DNA from: a virus
Strand: one strand, 5' to 3'
Length of the DNA: 40,096 nucleotides
IMG/VR virus record: IMGVR_UViG_3300042261_001320
Coordinates: 1-40,096 of that record
The notes under the pieces were generated by a model. That model made no database searches, had not been told where the DNA came from, and saw only the letters and a program-made list of their open reading frames with translations. Numbering within the stretch: position 1 is the stretch's first letter; each line of letters begins with the position of its first letter. Both the position numbers and the translations under genes were made by a program. Below, in pieces: positions 28,103 to 37,900 of the stretch.

Positions 28103-30499
28103 ATGGCAATTCACCGACGATATGGACCGCGGGACGAGGAAGACCAGGCGATCGGGGATTCCGGGTTCCTAGGCGTCAATGACCGCGCGGATCCGCGGCA
28201 GTTGCCGGAAGGCATGTGCCCATCGGCTGTGAACAAGTCGTTCGAGAATGGCGTTGCGGAGACGCGGCCGGGCTGGATGACTCCGTCGTGGGGCGGTGGC
28301 CCGGGCCTGGCGTTCGACTCGAACTACGATGGCGTGGAAGAGGGAATCAACTTCGATCCCGACGGGGATGGAGTCGAGGAAGGCGTGACCTTCGAACCCA
28401 TGGGGTTTGGGACCGTCTTTGGCCGCCTGGTCTTCTCCGATCCGAACGGCCAGGAAGCAACCTTGTTGGCCGTGTGGAACGGCGTGTGGCGGATTCGGAG
28501 CCTGAGCGAGCCGGAACTGATCGCGCTTCCCGAGAACCAGACGATCACGAAGCCGGTCAGGTTTGTCCAAACGTTCGACAAGGTTCTGATGCTCCGCGGC
28601 GAACAGAGCACGTTGCAGTGGGATCCGCAGGAGACGTTCGAGGATGGCATCGGAGCGTTCGAGGAGATCGAGCAGACTGCCCCTGGGAGCGGCAGTTTCC
28701 TGTCGGCTACGCCTCCGTCCGACGATGCGATCTGTTACGCCAACCGCGCATGGTTCAAGTTGAATGGGTATCGGGACCAGTTGGGAGTCTCCGACATCCT
28801 GGACTATACGCACTGCGACCTGGTCCTGAACAAACTGAGGGTGAATGCCGGTACGGATGACGAGATCGTGAGGATGCTGCCCTATGCCGGCCGGATGATC
28901 GTGGTGCTGAAACGCCGAAGCGGTTACGTTCTCGATGGGGTGTGGGCGCAGGACCTGTCCGAAATGGTCACCTGCGATCGCTTGAGCGGTTGCCCGGGGT
29001 GCGTGGGGCCCGACGCCGCGGCCGAGATGGGCAAGGACGTGGTCTTCCTGGGCGACGGCAACGTATGGACCGTGAGCCAGACGGAAGAGGGGAAACTGCA
29101 GGCGAGCGACAAGCCCCTCTCGCATCCGATCAAGCACCTGATGAAGCGGATCCACTGGGCACACGCGCATATTGCCCAGATGCAGGTGTTCGGGGACAGA
29201 CTGTATCTGGCCGTGCCGCTGGACGGTGTCACGTTCAACAACGCGATCCTGGTCTATAACTCGGCGACCGGGCAGTGGGAAGGGTATTGGACGGCGCCGT
29301 GGTTGCGGCTCGTGTCGTTCGCGGTGATCACCGAGAACCAGGCTCAGCGACTGGCGTTCGTCAATGGCGTCGGGGGTCGGCTGAAGCTGCACTGGTGGGC
29401 GGAGTTGAGCGTCGAGGATCGCCAGGATTTGGCCCAGTCGCAGATGTTGCACGAGGTGATCGGCTTGACGGACGGCGCGTTGTGCGTAATGGGGGCTGGT
29501 AAGCAGGACGTTGTCTACGGGTACAGTTCGTGGATCGAGGATGAGATCGTTACGCGCGGATACAACCTGGGGCCGCTGCAGCAGATACGTTCGGTCCGGG
29601 TGACCCTGGATAACGAGACGTGGAACCCGCGATACTCGGTATTTGTGCGCGGTTGCAACCAGCGAGGCGAAGAGGCTGTTGCCGTCGATGTGCGGCGGGG
29701 ATTCGAGCGCACAACGCAGTACTTTGCAGCGCAAACGCCGTCGCAAATTGCCTGGCTGCCGCAGTCATTCAGCCCTGGCTCTACGGGATGGCAACGCACG
29801 TGCACTGGGACAGCGCTCGGCGGATGGGAGGGATGGCGCCTGGCGAAAGGGGATTACGTCGATATCTGGTATGCGCCCACGGGATCGGAAACGGATCTGA
29901 ATGTGTGGATCTGGCCGAAGTTCTATGTTGCGGTCTATGTCGATACACCAAACGGCTCGGCATACCCATACTTTACGGCGCAGCGCATCGACAGCAACTC
30001 GATCCTTCTGTGCCGCGGAGTAATATATGGCACCCCTGACGAGGGCACGTTGGACAACATGTGGCCCAGCGCAACTCACAAGTACGTTGGCTTTTCAAGT
30101 CGCTGGCGGTTGACTTTCACGGATGGCGAAGGGGACTACGCGTATTTCTATGGGGTCGGCTTGTTTAGTGGCACAAACCGATTGCCGGGGCGGCGGTACT
30201 TTACGGACGTTGTCAATTCCCGCCGGCAACGCATCTTCCGGCAGCCTGAAGTGCTGTGGAGCGACGGCGTTGCCCCAGTGGATATCAATGGGGTGGGTCA
30301 CGACGACTATGCCTGGCGGCTTGGCGCAGGCATGGGGAACGGCGTTGTACTGGGCGCCACGCACCGGCTCCCAGAAGACTACCTGGTTAGCCGGCGCGGT
30401 GACTTCCTGCAGGTGCGCATTGCCGGGGAGCGCGGGTTCTCGGCGCTGCATGGTGTGAGGGTGGACGCCCAGACGGGGCGCCGTGGGTTACGTACATAG
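28103..30499 (+). CDS. Tail nozzle / hub-like protein
   Basis: 798 aa. The N-terminus (GDSGFLGVNDRADPRQLPEG, PSAVNKSFENGVAETRPGW) matches the way podoviral nozzle and stabilisation-type beta-propeller proteins begin. Residues about 70-100 contain two Asp-rich loops (SNYDGVEEGINF and DPDGDGVEEGVTF) like calcium-binding repeats. Propeller-like strands follow (VLMLRGEQSTLQWDPQETFE, MIVVLKRRSGYVLDG, VVFLGDGNVWTVSQ, LYLAVPLDGVTFNNAILVYN). From about residue 552 to 760 (DNA 29756-30380) an aromatic-rich stretch with lower GC looks like an inserted domain. Would close the tail tube and contact the host; assignment rests on pattern and gene order. Confidence 0.6.
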   Translation: MAIHRRYGPRDEEDQAIGDSGFLGVNDRADPRQLPEGMCPSAVNKSFENGVAETRPGWMTPSWGGGPGLAFDSNYDGVEEGINFDPDGDGVEEGVTFEPMGFGTVFGRLVFSDPNGQEATLLAVWNGVWRIRSLSEPELIALPENQTITKPVRFVQTFDKVLMLRGEQSTLQWDPQETFEDGIGAFEEIEQTAPGSGSFLSATPPSDDAICYANRAWFKLNGYRDQLGVSDILDYTHCDLVLNKLRVNAGTDDEIVRMLPYAGRMIVVLKRRSGYVLDGVWAQDLSEMVTCDRLSGCPGCVGPDAAAEMGKDVVFLGDGNVWTVSQTEEGKLQASDKPLSHPIKHLMKRIHWAHAHIAQMQVFGDRLYLAVPLDGVTFNNAILVYNSATGQWEGYWTAPWLRLVSFAVITENQAQRLAFVNGVGGRLKLHWWAELSVEDRQDLAQSQMLHEVIGLTDGALCVMGAGKQDVVYGYSSWIEDEIVTRGYNLGPLQQIRSVRVTLDNETWNPRYSVFVRGCNQRGEEAVAVDVRRGFERTTQYFAAQTPSQIAWLPQSFSPGSTGWQRTCTGTALGGWEGWRLAKGDYVDIWYAPTGSETDLNVWIWPKFYVAVYVDTPNGSAYPYFTAQRIDSNSILLCRGVIYGTPDEGTLDNMWPSATHKYVGFSSRWRLTFTDGEGDYAYFYGVGLFSGTNRLPGRRYFTDVVNSRRQRIFRQPEVLWSDGVAPVDINGVGHDDYAWRLGAGMGNGVVLGATHRLPEDYLVSRRGDFLQVRIAGERGFSALHGVRVDAQTGRRGLRT

Positions 30500-30508
30500 G
30501 AGACTAAG

Positions 30509-31072
30509 ATGGCAGACGCACTGAAATTGACGACCGCGCTTGGCATGCTGTCCTTGCGGTCCGACTTCGAGGCCCTCGTGACGAAGGCCCTTCCTGACAC
30601 CGCCATGGCCGACGGAGTGAAACTCCAGGTCGTGAACGATGCCGTTACGACCAAGAATGCCGTGCCGGGCTGGGAGAAGTACGAGATCGGCTACGCCACG
30701 GTGGCGGCGCTGGGGGCCGTGTTGAGCGGCCAGGTGGATATACTCACGCTTCCAGACGGCGCCGTCGTGCACGCGGTCAAAGTCATGTCGTCGGTGCAGT
30801 GGGCGGGAACCGCGGTGGCCACGCTGGTGGGCGACGTGGGGAACGCGGGGACGCCGGCGAAGTACCTGACGGGGTACAACATGCTGGCCGCTCCGGCGGA
30901 CAACAACATTGGGGTGGGCCTGACGCCTGGCTATGAGGCGCACACGCTGACCGGAGCCGGCGCAGGGACCGCGCTGAAGCTCCGCGTGACGGCGACCGGC
31001 GCGAATTTGAGCGCGTTGACTGCCGGGACAATCCGGGTGTGGGTGCTGTGGTCGGCGACAGACGTGGCGTGA
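30509..31072 (+). CDS. Beta-rich tail-region protein
   Basis: 187 aa, GGAG upstream. The sequence is Ala/Val/Gly/Thr-rich with no Cys, little charge and many strand-like segments (YATVAALGAVLSGQVDILTL; VVHAVKVMSSVQWAGTAVAT; LKLRVTATGANLSALTAGTI). This is typical of phage fibre-associated or decoration proteins. Lies between nozzle-like and collar-fibre genes. Family unknown. Confidence 0.65.
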   Translation: MADALKLTTALGMLSLRSDFEALVTKALPDTAMADGVKLQVVNDAVTTKNAVPGWEKYEIGYATVAALGAVLSGQVDILTLPDGAVVHAVKVMSSVQWAGTAVATLVGDVGNAGTPAKYLTGYNMLAAPADNNIGVGLTPGYEAHTLTGAGAGTALKLRVTATGANLSALTAGTIRVWVLWSATDVA

Positions 31073-31080
31073 GGTGAAGC

Positions 31081-31887
31081 ATGTCGGGCGAAATCCAGAT
31101 CACGTCGAATGTGACGCTGGCGGACGGTGTCGTTGTGACGCCAAGTCTGCTGCGTGAGTTGATTACCAGCCTCTCCGCGGAGATCCTGGCGGGAGCGGTC
31201 GGGAGCCGCGAGCTGGCACCAGGGTCCATTTCCGAAGACAAACTGGATTCGACGGTCCGCTCGCAACTGGGAATCCCGGACGGAAGCATTACCGTTGCGA
31301 AGTTGGCCGACGGTATCCTGAGCGCCGACGCCACGGGCCGAGCCAAGATGGCGGACGGATTCGTGACGGCTGCCTTGATCGCCCTGGCGACCATCACGGC
31401 GGATCGACTGGCGACCGACATTGTCTGGCCGGTAGGGGCCATCATTGAATGGCCGAACGAGGTTGCGCCGGCGGGGTGGCTGTGGCTGAACGGCCAGGCC
31501 GTGTCGCGCACCACATACGCCACGCTGTTCGCGCTGGTCGGCACCAGGCACGGGCAGGGCGACGGATCCACCACGTTCAATGTTCCGGACACGCGGGGCA
31601 GGTTCAAGCGCGGGTGGGACAACGGGGCCGGCGTGGATCCTGACGCAGCGTCACGAACGGCGGCCGCCACGGGTGGAGCAACCGGTGACCATGTTGGGTC
31701 GTTGCAGGCTGATTCAGTCAATGCGCATACGCACACCCTCAAGGGGGCTGTAGCGCCAATTACTGGTGCTGGCACTAAGACGCTTGTGAATCCAACCGGA
31801 ACGGTTACGGTGAACACGGAGGCTTCCGCGGGCGGCACCGAAACGCGACCGGTGAATGTCGCTTTCATGGACATCATTAAGTTCTGA
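31081..31887 (+). CDS. Tail collar fibre protein, paralogue 1
   Basis: 268 aa. Residues about 115-180 hold the phage tail collar domain: WPVGAIIEWPNEVAPAGWLW, LNGQAVSRTTYATLFALVGT, TFNVPDTRGRFKRGWD. Then come NAHTHTLKG and the terminal RPVNVAFMDIIKF, as in T4 gp12/gp37-like collar fibres where His-x-His motifs can bind metal. The N-terminal part has short stalk-type repeats (LADGILSADATGRAKMADGF). It forms a host-binding appendage. The next gene is a diverged copy with the same layout. Confidence 0.85.
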   Translation: MSGEIQITSNVTLADGVVVTPSLLRELITSLSAEILAGAVGSRELAPGSISEDKLDSTVRSQLGIPDGSITVAKLADGILSADATGRAKMADGFVTAALIALATITADRLATDIVWPVGAIIEWPNEVAPAGWLWLNGQAVSRTTYATLFALVGTRHGQGDGSTTFNVPDTRGRFKRGWDNGAGVDPDAASRTAAATGGATGDHVGSLQADSVNAHTHTLKGAVAPITGAGTKTLVNPTGTVTVNTEASAGGTETRPVNVAFMDIIKF

Positions 31888-31894
31888 GGTCGTT

Positions 31895-32731
31895 ATGCCT
31901 GGAACCGTCGAACGGATCGCACAGTTCAAGTGGCCGGAAGGAAGCGGCGAGGCGAATGCCGACCTGAAGCGCAGTCACGTTCTGGAAGCCGAAACGTTGC
32001 GGAGGGCGTTGCTGGACGCCGTGTGGCGAATCGCCGCGAACGGAGTAACCAGGGACTGCATCCAGTACGCGTCGATTCCTGAGTCTGCGCTGACAGTCGC
32101 ATTGCAGGCTCAGGTGGGTATAGACGCTGGAGCCGTGACCACGCGGAAGTTGGCAAATCAGGCGCTGACGGCCGACGCTACAGGGCGCGCGAAGGTGGCT
32201 TCCGAGTTCTTCACGGCCGCGAAGTTTGCGTTGCGCTCGATCACGTTGGAGCATATGGCTGCAGCCGTTGGGGCGTATCGCATTCCGACGGGAGCGACCT
32301 GCTGGTTTGCGGGTGAGACCGCTCCGGAAGCTTGGCTGACGTGCGACGGCAGCGAGAAACTCATTGCCGACTATCCGGCCCTGGCGGCTGTGTTAGGAAC
32401 CCACTGGGGCGTCGCATCCCGGGGTCCGCTTTGGTTCAAACTTCCCGGGCAACGGGGTCAGTTTTCGCGGGGATGGGCATCGACCTCTACGGCGGATCCG
32501 GACAAGGCGAACCGGACAGGGGGAAACCATGTCGGATCGACTCAGGCGGCCGCGTTGAAGTCGCATACGCATCCGGTCAAGGCGGAGAACTACGACAGCA
32601 TACAGGGCGGCGGAACTGGTCAACAGGGCTTCCTGTTGCCGATTTCATCCCTAACTTGGACAACACTGGCAATGCCAGTTTCGGAGACCCGTCCGAAGAA
32701 CATCAGCTTTCTGAAGATCATCAAGACGTAG
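31895..32731 (+). CDS. Tail collar fibre protein, paralogue 2
   Basis: 278 aa from ATG 31895, 7 bp after paralogue 1. Shared layout: stalk LTADATGRAKVASEFFTAAK, collar WFAGETAPEAWLTCDGSEKL with LPGQRGQFSRGW, then HTHPVK and terminal RPKNISFLKIIKT. The N-terminal 90 residues differ wholly from paralogue 1, suggesting a different attachment point on the virion. Two collar-type fibres may recognise two receptors or form a heteromer. Confidence 0.85.
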   Translation: MPGTVERIAQFKWPEGSGEANADLKRSHVLEAETLRRALLDAVWRIAANGVTRDCIQYASIPESALTVALQAQVGIDAGAVTTRKLANQALTADATGRAKVASEFFTAAKFALRSITLEHMAAAVGAYRIPTGATCWFAGETAPEAWLTCDGSEKLIADYPALAAVLGTHWGVASRGPLWFKLPGQRGQFSRGWASTSTADPDKANRTGGNHVGSTQAAALKSHTHPVKAENYDSIQGGGTGQQGFLLPISSLTWTTLAMPVSETRPKNISFLKIIKT

Positions 32732-32746
32732 AAGGGAGAGTGGACA

Positions 32747-33973
32747 ATGGGCTACTTCGAGAACCTGCAGGCAGCGGGATACCGGTACGACCCGAACGCG
32801 GGCGGATCCGGCGGGTACGTGCGGGGCGACACGCGGTGGAATGCCGCGACCCGGAGTTTCGACACGAACAGCAATGTAGGCGGGACGGTCTTTGTGCGTG
32901 GGCGCGCCGGCCTTCAGGCTGCGGTGGCCCCCTCGGCGCCGGCGGCGCCCAGCGCTCCGGCGCCGGCGGCAGGGATCGCCGCGGTGACGGCGGCGCCGTT
33001 TGTCGGATCGGCCCGCACGCGGGTGAACATTCCGCAGGTCAGGGCCGACATGATCGACATGGGTATTATCCCGGATGCCTCGTCGGCTGGCATCGGATCC
33101 GTGCGGTTCCAGGGCGTGGATCCGTTCACGATTCAGGATGACGGGATCCTGCAGGAACTGAACCGCCAGGCGGAGTCCGACTTGAAGTTGGGCGGAATGC
33201 TGTCAGCGCAGGAGGAACGGGACGCGCAGCAGGCGGCGCGCGCGGCCTTCTCGGCCCGGGGCATGGTCTACTCGGATCCGGCGGCCGCGGCCGAGGTGCT
33301 GGCCCGGGACCGGTTCGCCCGCGAGCGCCTGGCTGAGCGCAGGGCGTTTGCCGGCGACGTGGAGAAGGCAAACCAGACTCTGGACCTGGCGAACCAGTCG
33401 GCCGTAAACCGGGCCAGGGAAGTCAACGCACAGGGCGGACTGCAGGCGGCAGTGGCGAACAACGAGAGCGCACGGGATGTGTTCCGTACGGTCACAGGGG
33501 CCCGGACGTCGATCGCGACGGCGAACCAGTCGGCCGGTCTGACGGCGGCGACGTCGAACCAGCGGGCGGCGCTCGAGCAGCAGGGCATGGCGGACACCTG
33601 GGCGCTGGGCCAGGACCGGCTCCGTGCGGACCAGGCGCAGGCCGGCTTGCAGGCGGCCGTGAGCATGCGCGGGCAGGACATCGGGCGCGAGACGAGCATC
33701 TTCAACACGCAGGCGGGGATCTATGGGGACCAGCTTCGGGCAGCGCTGCAGCAGGCGCAGTTGGCTGCTGACCAGCGTAAGGAGTCGCGTGCTGGAGTAC
33801 CCGATTCTGCCATGGGAAGCGCCGACAGGCAATCTGGACAGTATTTCAGCAGGGCCCAGTGGTCCGCCAGAGATAGGGCAACAGGCATGGCGGCGGCCCG
33901 CATCCCGGCAAGTGCGAGTCTATACCGACCACTGGGGGGGACCCCGTATTGGGACACCAGGCAGTACCGCTAA
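32747..33973 (+). CDS. Ejection (internal virion) protein candidate, Gln/Ala-rich
   Basis: 408 aa. An N-terminal patch (GYFENLQAAGYRYDPNAGGS) and a Pro/Ala linker (APAAPSAPAPAAG) lead to long Ala/Gln/Arg-rich helices (RDAQQAARAAFSARGM; QTLDLANQSAVNRAREVNA; LRADQAQAGLQAAVSMRGQD) with a repeating heptad feel. This composition is typical of podoviral internal core or injection proteins that leave the capsid with DNA. It is the first of three such genes. After about residue 345 the frame becomes less helical; another frame is open there too, so the exact C-terminus deserves a check. Confidence 0.65.
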   Translation: MGYFENLQAAGYRYDPNAGGSGGYVRGDTRWNAATRSFDTNSNVGGTVFVRGRAGLQAAVAPSAPAAPSAPAPAAGIAAVTAAPFVGSARTRVNIPQVRADMIDMGIIPDASSAGIGSVRFQGVDPFTIQDDGILQELNRQAESDLKLGGMLSAQEERDAQQAARAAFSARGMVYSDPAAAAEVLARDRFARERLAERRAFAGDVEKANQTLDLANQSAVNRAREVNAQGGLQAAVANNESARDVFRTVTGARTSIATANQSAGLTAATSNQRAALEQQGMADTWALGQDRLRADQAQAGLQAAVSMRGQDIGRETSIFNTQAGIYGDQLRAALQQAQLAADQRKESRAGVPDSAMGSADRQSGQYFSRAQWSARDRATGMAAARIPASASLYRPLGGTPYWDTRQYR

Positions 33974-33994
33974 CAGGAAAGGTTGGGAAACATC

Positions 33995-34996
33995 ATGCCC
34001 TACAATTTTGGCCCGCAACCGATTCAGAGTTACTTGTCTGGCCTGAACGCTCTGAAGGAGGATGAACGCCAGGAGAAGGACCGCCAGCGGCTTCTCACGG
34101 AGCGGATCGACCGCGTCCGGAAGGAGGCCGAGCTGCTCGGGGTCCCCAAGGCGGACGTCCAGGCGTCCAGCGTAGGCGAACTTGAGGCGCATATCGCGGA
34201 TCGCAAGCGCAAGGAAGAGGAGCGCCAGCGCCTGGCCGGCCGCATGATGCTCGAGCGCGATCAGCGGGCCGTGGTGGCAGCCGGGCAGAAGTTCGGAAGC
34301 CTGTCGCCGTCGCAAATCCAGTACTTCATGAACAACACGGGGGCGCCATCGACCAACGATGCGGCCGCGGTGTGGGACAAGATGGGCACCGCGGACCGGG
34401 CCATGGCGTTCGGCGTCCGGGATGAGCGGCTGATCAACAAGCTGATGCAGGATGACCAGGCGGTGGCACGGCTCAACGCCAGCGAGGCGGAGCGGAAGCG
34501 CAAGGCCGATGAGGCGGCGGCACGGCTCAACGCCAGCGAGGCGGAGCGGAAGCGCAAGGCCGATGAGGCGGCGGCAGGTGCGAAGCGGATTGGGACCGCT
34601 GTGGAACTGCCGGACGGCAACAAGGGGGTGTGGACCTCGCCGAGCCAGGTGCAGGTGCTACCAAAGGATAAGGCGCCCAAGTACAAGAAGGAGACATACC
34701 AGGGCGACTTCGTGCGCACGGCCGAGGGGACGGTCCAGGAGTGGAACCCGACCAAGGAAGTCTACACGCCGGTGAAGCCGGACCCGGTCACGGTGGAGTT
34801 AGTCTGGGACAAGGACAAGAAGGACTTTGTCAAGAAGCCGGTCGAGAAGGACCGTTGGCAGGGCGTCCAGATGAGAACGAAACTGCGTGAGTTCGATTCC
34901 CTTGACGAGGCTAATGCGGCGAAGCTCCCGAAGGGAACGCCGATCATCGTGGTGAACCCGAAGACGGGACGGAAAGAGGAGGCGCTTGTCCAATGA
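33995..34996 (+). CDS. Ejection (internal virion) protein candidate with duplicated helix
   Basis: 333 aa from ATG 33995 (AGGAAAGG upstream). The first 95 residues are very charged helix (LTERIDRVRKEAELLGV; HIADRKRKEEERQRLAGRMM). Then comes a perfect tandem duplication of 18 residues (ARLNASEAERKRKADEAA) at 158-193, and a Lys-rich C-terminal half with beta segments (RIGTAVELPDGNKGVWTSPS; GTPIIVVNPKTGRKEEALVQ). The stop overlaps the start of the giant polyvalent gene (ATGA), implying coupled synthesis and likely assembly in the same internal complex. Confidence 0.6.
   Translation: MPYNFGPQPIQSYLSGLNALKEDERQEKDRQRLLTERIDRVRKEAELLGVPKADVQASSVGELEAHIADRKRKEEERQRLAGRMMLERDQRAVVAAGQKFGSLSPSQIQYFMNNTGAPSTNDAAAVWDKMGTADRAMAFGVRDERLINKLMQDDQAVARLNASEAERKRKADEAAARLNASEAERKRKADEAAAGAKRIGTAVELPDGNKGVWTSPSQVQVLPKDKAPKYKKETYQGDFVRTAEGTVQEWNPTKEVYTPVKPDPVTVELVWDKDKKDFVKKPVEKDRWQGVQMRTKLREFDSLDEANAAKLPKGTPIIVVNPKTGRKEEALVQ
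34466..34573 (+). repeat. Perfect 54-bp tandem duplication
   Basis: Copies at 34466-34519 and 34520-34573 are identical base for base, coding the 18-residue charged helix unit twice. Identity at synonymous positions shows a recent duplication. Assembly collapse or expansion at this site is possible, so copy number in nature may vary. Confidence 0.9.
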
Positions 34997-37900
34997 TTCG
35001 ATTCCTCAGTGAGCTCGATGCCGGCGCCGGAGACAACACGGATCAGAGCAAGCCTGGCGCAGTTGGTGAAACCACCAATGAAAACGGATCCGGACGCATT
35101 GTGTTTCTGAGCGAAGTCGAGGAGCAGAGGAAGCAGGACCAGGCGCGCGCCGAACTGGACGCCAGTAACCAGGAGTGGCTGGACTGGGCCAAGAAGCAGA
35201 AAGCCGAACGGGATGCCGCGGCCGCCGGCGAGCGCTTCAATGCGCAGGTCGCCCGGGGTGCGGAGCTGGCCAGGCGGGGTCAGGAGACTCCTGAGACGCA
35301 GGCCATGCACGAGCGGTTCGCGCCTGGCGTCAAGGCCATGGAGATCTGGAACGCTTCGCGCACTGCGGACCAGGCTGCCGGCGATCCGGGCGCCGCGAGT
35401 GCCGATTCGCCCGGAGCCGGAGGCGTCAAGTTTGTGGCTCCGGTACCGACCTACGGCGAGAACATGAAGCGGGCATGGCAGGCTGGCCGCCTGGATGCCG
35501 ATCTGAACCGCCTGAAGTTCGAGGCCGCCATGGGGCGCCAGGATGAACTCTTTGTCGATACGATCGAGAAGAAGTACCAGGGCTGGAAGGATGAGTTTGG
35601 CCCGCGCAATGAGAGCGTGTTCGGGATCTACTCGGCGAACGCCGTACAGATGCTCCCGGAGATGCTCTCCGGCGCCGCGTCCGGGGCCGAGATGGCAACT
35701 CAGGCGGGAGGCGCCCTCGGGGCAGCCGGGGCGGTTCTGGGTGGTCCGGCTGGGGCGCTTGCCGCAGGTCTTCCGGCTGCCGTCGCTGGCTTTGCAGCCG
35801 GCAACACGGTGCACTGGTGGGAGCAGGGCACCGGCGAGATCTACTGGGACCTGCGCAAGGCAGGCGTGACGCCCAAGGCGGCATCGGTGGCAGCGATGAT
35901 CGGGGCCGTGCCGTATGCTTTGGTGGAGCAGCTCCAGTTCTCTCAGCTTGTGCCTGGTGCTTCGCGCCTCGTGAAACCCGTGAAGGACGCGATGAAGCGC
36001 GGGGTGAAGGCGGCGGTTTTGGCGGTGCTGCAGCAGGGGGCGCAGAATACCCTGAAGGAAGTGGGCGAAGAGGGCCTGCAGAAAGTCATCACGGACGCGA
36101 CCGAGTTGACGGCGCGGTCGATCGAGGGCCAGGTTGAGGCCAAGGAGCTGCCGGCGGAAGCGGCGCAGATTGCCAAGGATGCCTGGAACGAGATGGTGGA
36201 CACCTTCGGACCTGTCGCGGTGCTCGAGTTGCCCTCCACGGCGGCAGGCGTGGCGCGCGTCTCGCTTGGCGGCCGTAAGGGCCGGACGGCGGCCGCTGGC
36301 GAACGCCCGGGCCAGGCGGAAGGAAAGGCGGCGCCGTCAACCATAGTCGAACTGCCCCTCGATGGGACGCGGAGTCAGCAGGATCCGGATCCGCTGTCGG
36401 CCGACGTCGACCGCATGATGGCAAGCCCGGCGGCCGGTGAGGAATCCGACTGGATTGCTCAGCAGGAGCGCTTGGACGCCGAGGACCGGGTCCGGGAAGC
36501 GCTTGGGGAGCCGCGGCGGGAGCAGGTGTCGGGCGTTCAGACGGAGCAATCCGGGGTTGAGCAACCGGAACCGGATGTCCAAAAGACGGAGACGGAATCG
36601 CTGGATCAGGCTGCCAAGTCAAGCGATCGTCCCCTGGCTGGAATACTGACCCCAGAGCAGAAGGCGGAGACCGAGAAGGAATGGGCTCGGCGCCTTGATG
36701 AGGTGAACGGCTCGAAACCGGCGACGGCAAGCCCTGATATGGGTGGCGAGCAGCAGGTGAAGCGCGTGGGGGATGGGTTGGTGGATCTTGCCAACCGTGC
36801 GGTGGTCGATGTTTCGAGTGCTTCCAAGATGAAGGTTCGCTACATGGAGGTGAGCCCTGACCTTGCGCAGCAGGTTGGGGAGCAGATCAAGGTTGACCTG
36901 TCCGGTTACTCGCACGCCATGGACGGGAGCGCTGTAAATCACATCCTGAAGCGGCACGGTGAAGGCGGCGAGGTGGTGAAGGGACAAGTCGCGGTCACCA
37001 CTCAAGACTTCCGGCATCTTCCGGCTGTTGTCTCAAACCCCGATGCCGTGCAGCACATCGGCAAGAACGACCGAGGGATGGATCTGTTTCGGTTCAAGAA
37101 GCGCATCAACGGTCACGTCTTCGTCGTAGAGGAGGTCCGGACAGGACGAAAGGAACTGGCGCTTACGTCGATGTGGAAGGTTGAGTCCGGGGCGAGTCAT
37201 GCCTCGACCGAAGTCAAGGCCTACCCTCGCACGTCCGAAACGATCCCCGGAGTCTCAACTGGGAACATTGTCCCTCCTGGTGGCGCTTCCGTCAAGACTG
37301 CGGGTGCGGCGAAAGGGATACCGAGATCGAATACGAGCGTTTCCGGAACGTCGGGCCGGGTGAAGGGAAGTCCCGGGTTGGAGTCGGTAAGGTCGGCGTC
37401 GCCAGCGATGCAGAGACCAGCATCTTCTGGACAGAACAGACAGAATACTGAAACCCGCGTCCAGTCCGAACCCTCGGAGCGGGCCGCTGCCCCGCAAGGC
37501 GACACGTCCCGGCCCGGAGCGGGCCCCACACCAGGCTTCCGGGAAACGCCCTTGCCGGCGGATGATCCATCCTTCTCCGTGCTGCCCCTCGGGATGCCGG
37601 AGGCGGTCGACCTGGCCAAGGGGCTGCTTGGCGGCCGGTTCCCGCGGATCCTGAAGACGCTCAGGTTGCTTCATGGGCGTGCCGCCGGCGTTTTCCGGGC
37701 GCAGGGGCCGTTAATGGAGATCGAGCTGCGGGCGGACATTTTCAACCTGGTCCAGTCCGATGAGAAGGAAGCCCTGAAGGCTCAAATCGTCCAGGACGTG
37801 CTGCTGGGGGCCGGCGTCAACGTTGGAGTCCTGACGGACGAGGCGCGCACGCAACTGCTGCTGAAGCCGGATCTGCGCAACGAGATCGAGCAGAGGTATG

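Noticed and set aside
6244-31559. Enrichment of FtsK KOPS octamers as phage packaging marks
   Set aside because: Only three GGGNAGGG matches were noticed by eye; in GC-rich DNA of this length a few are expected by chance.
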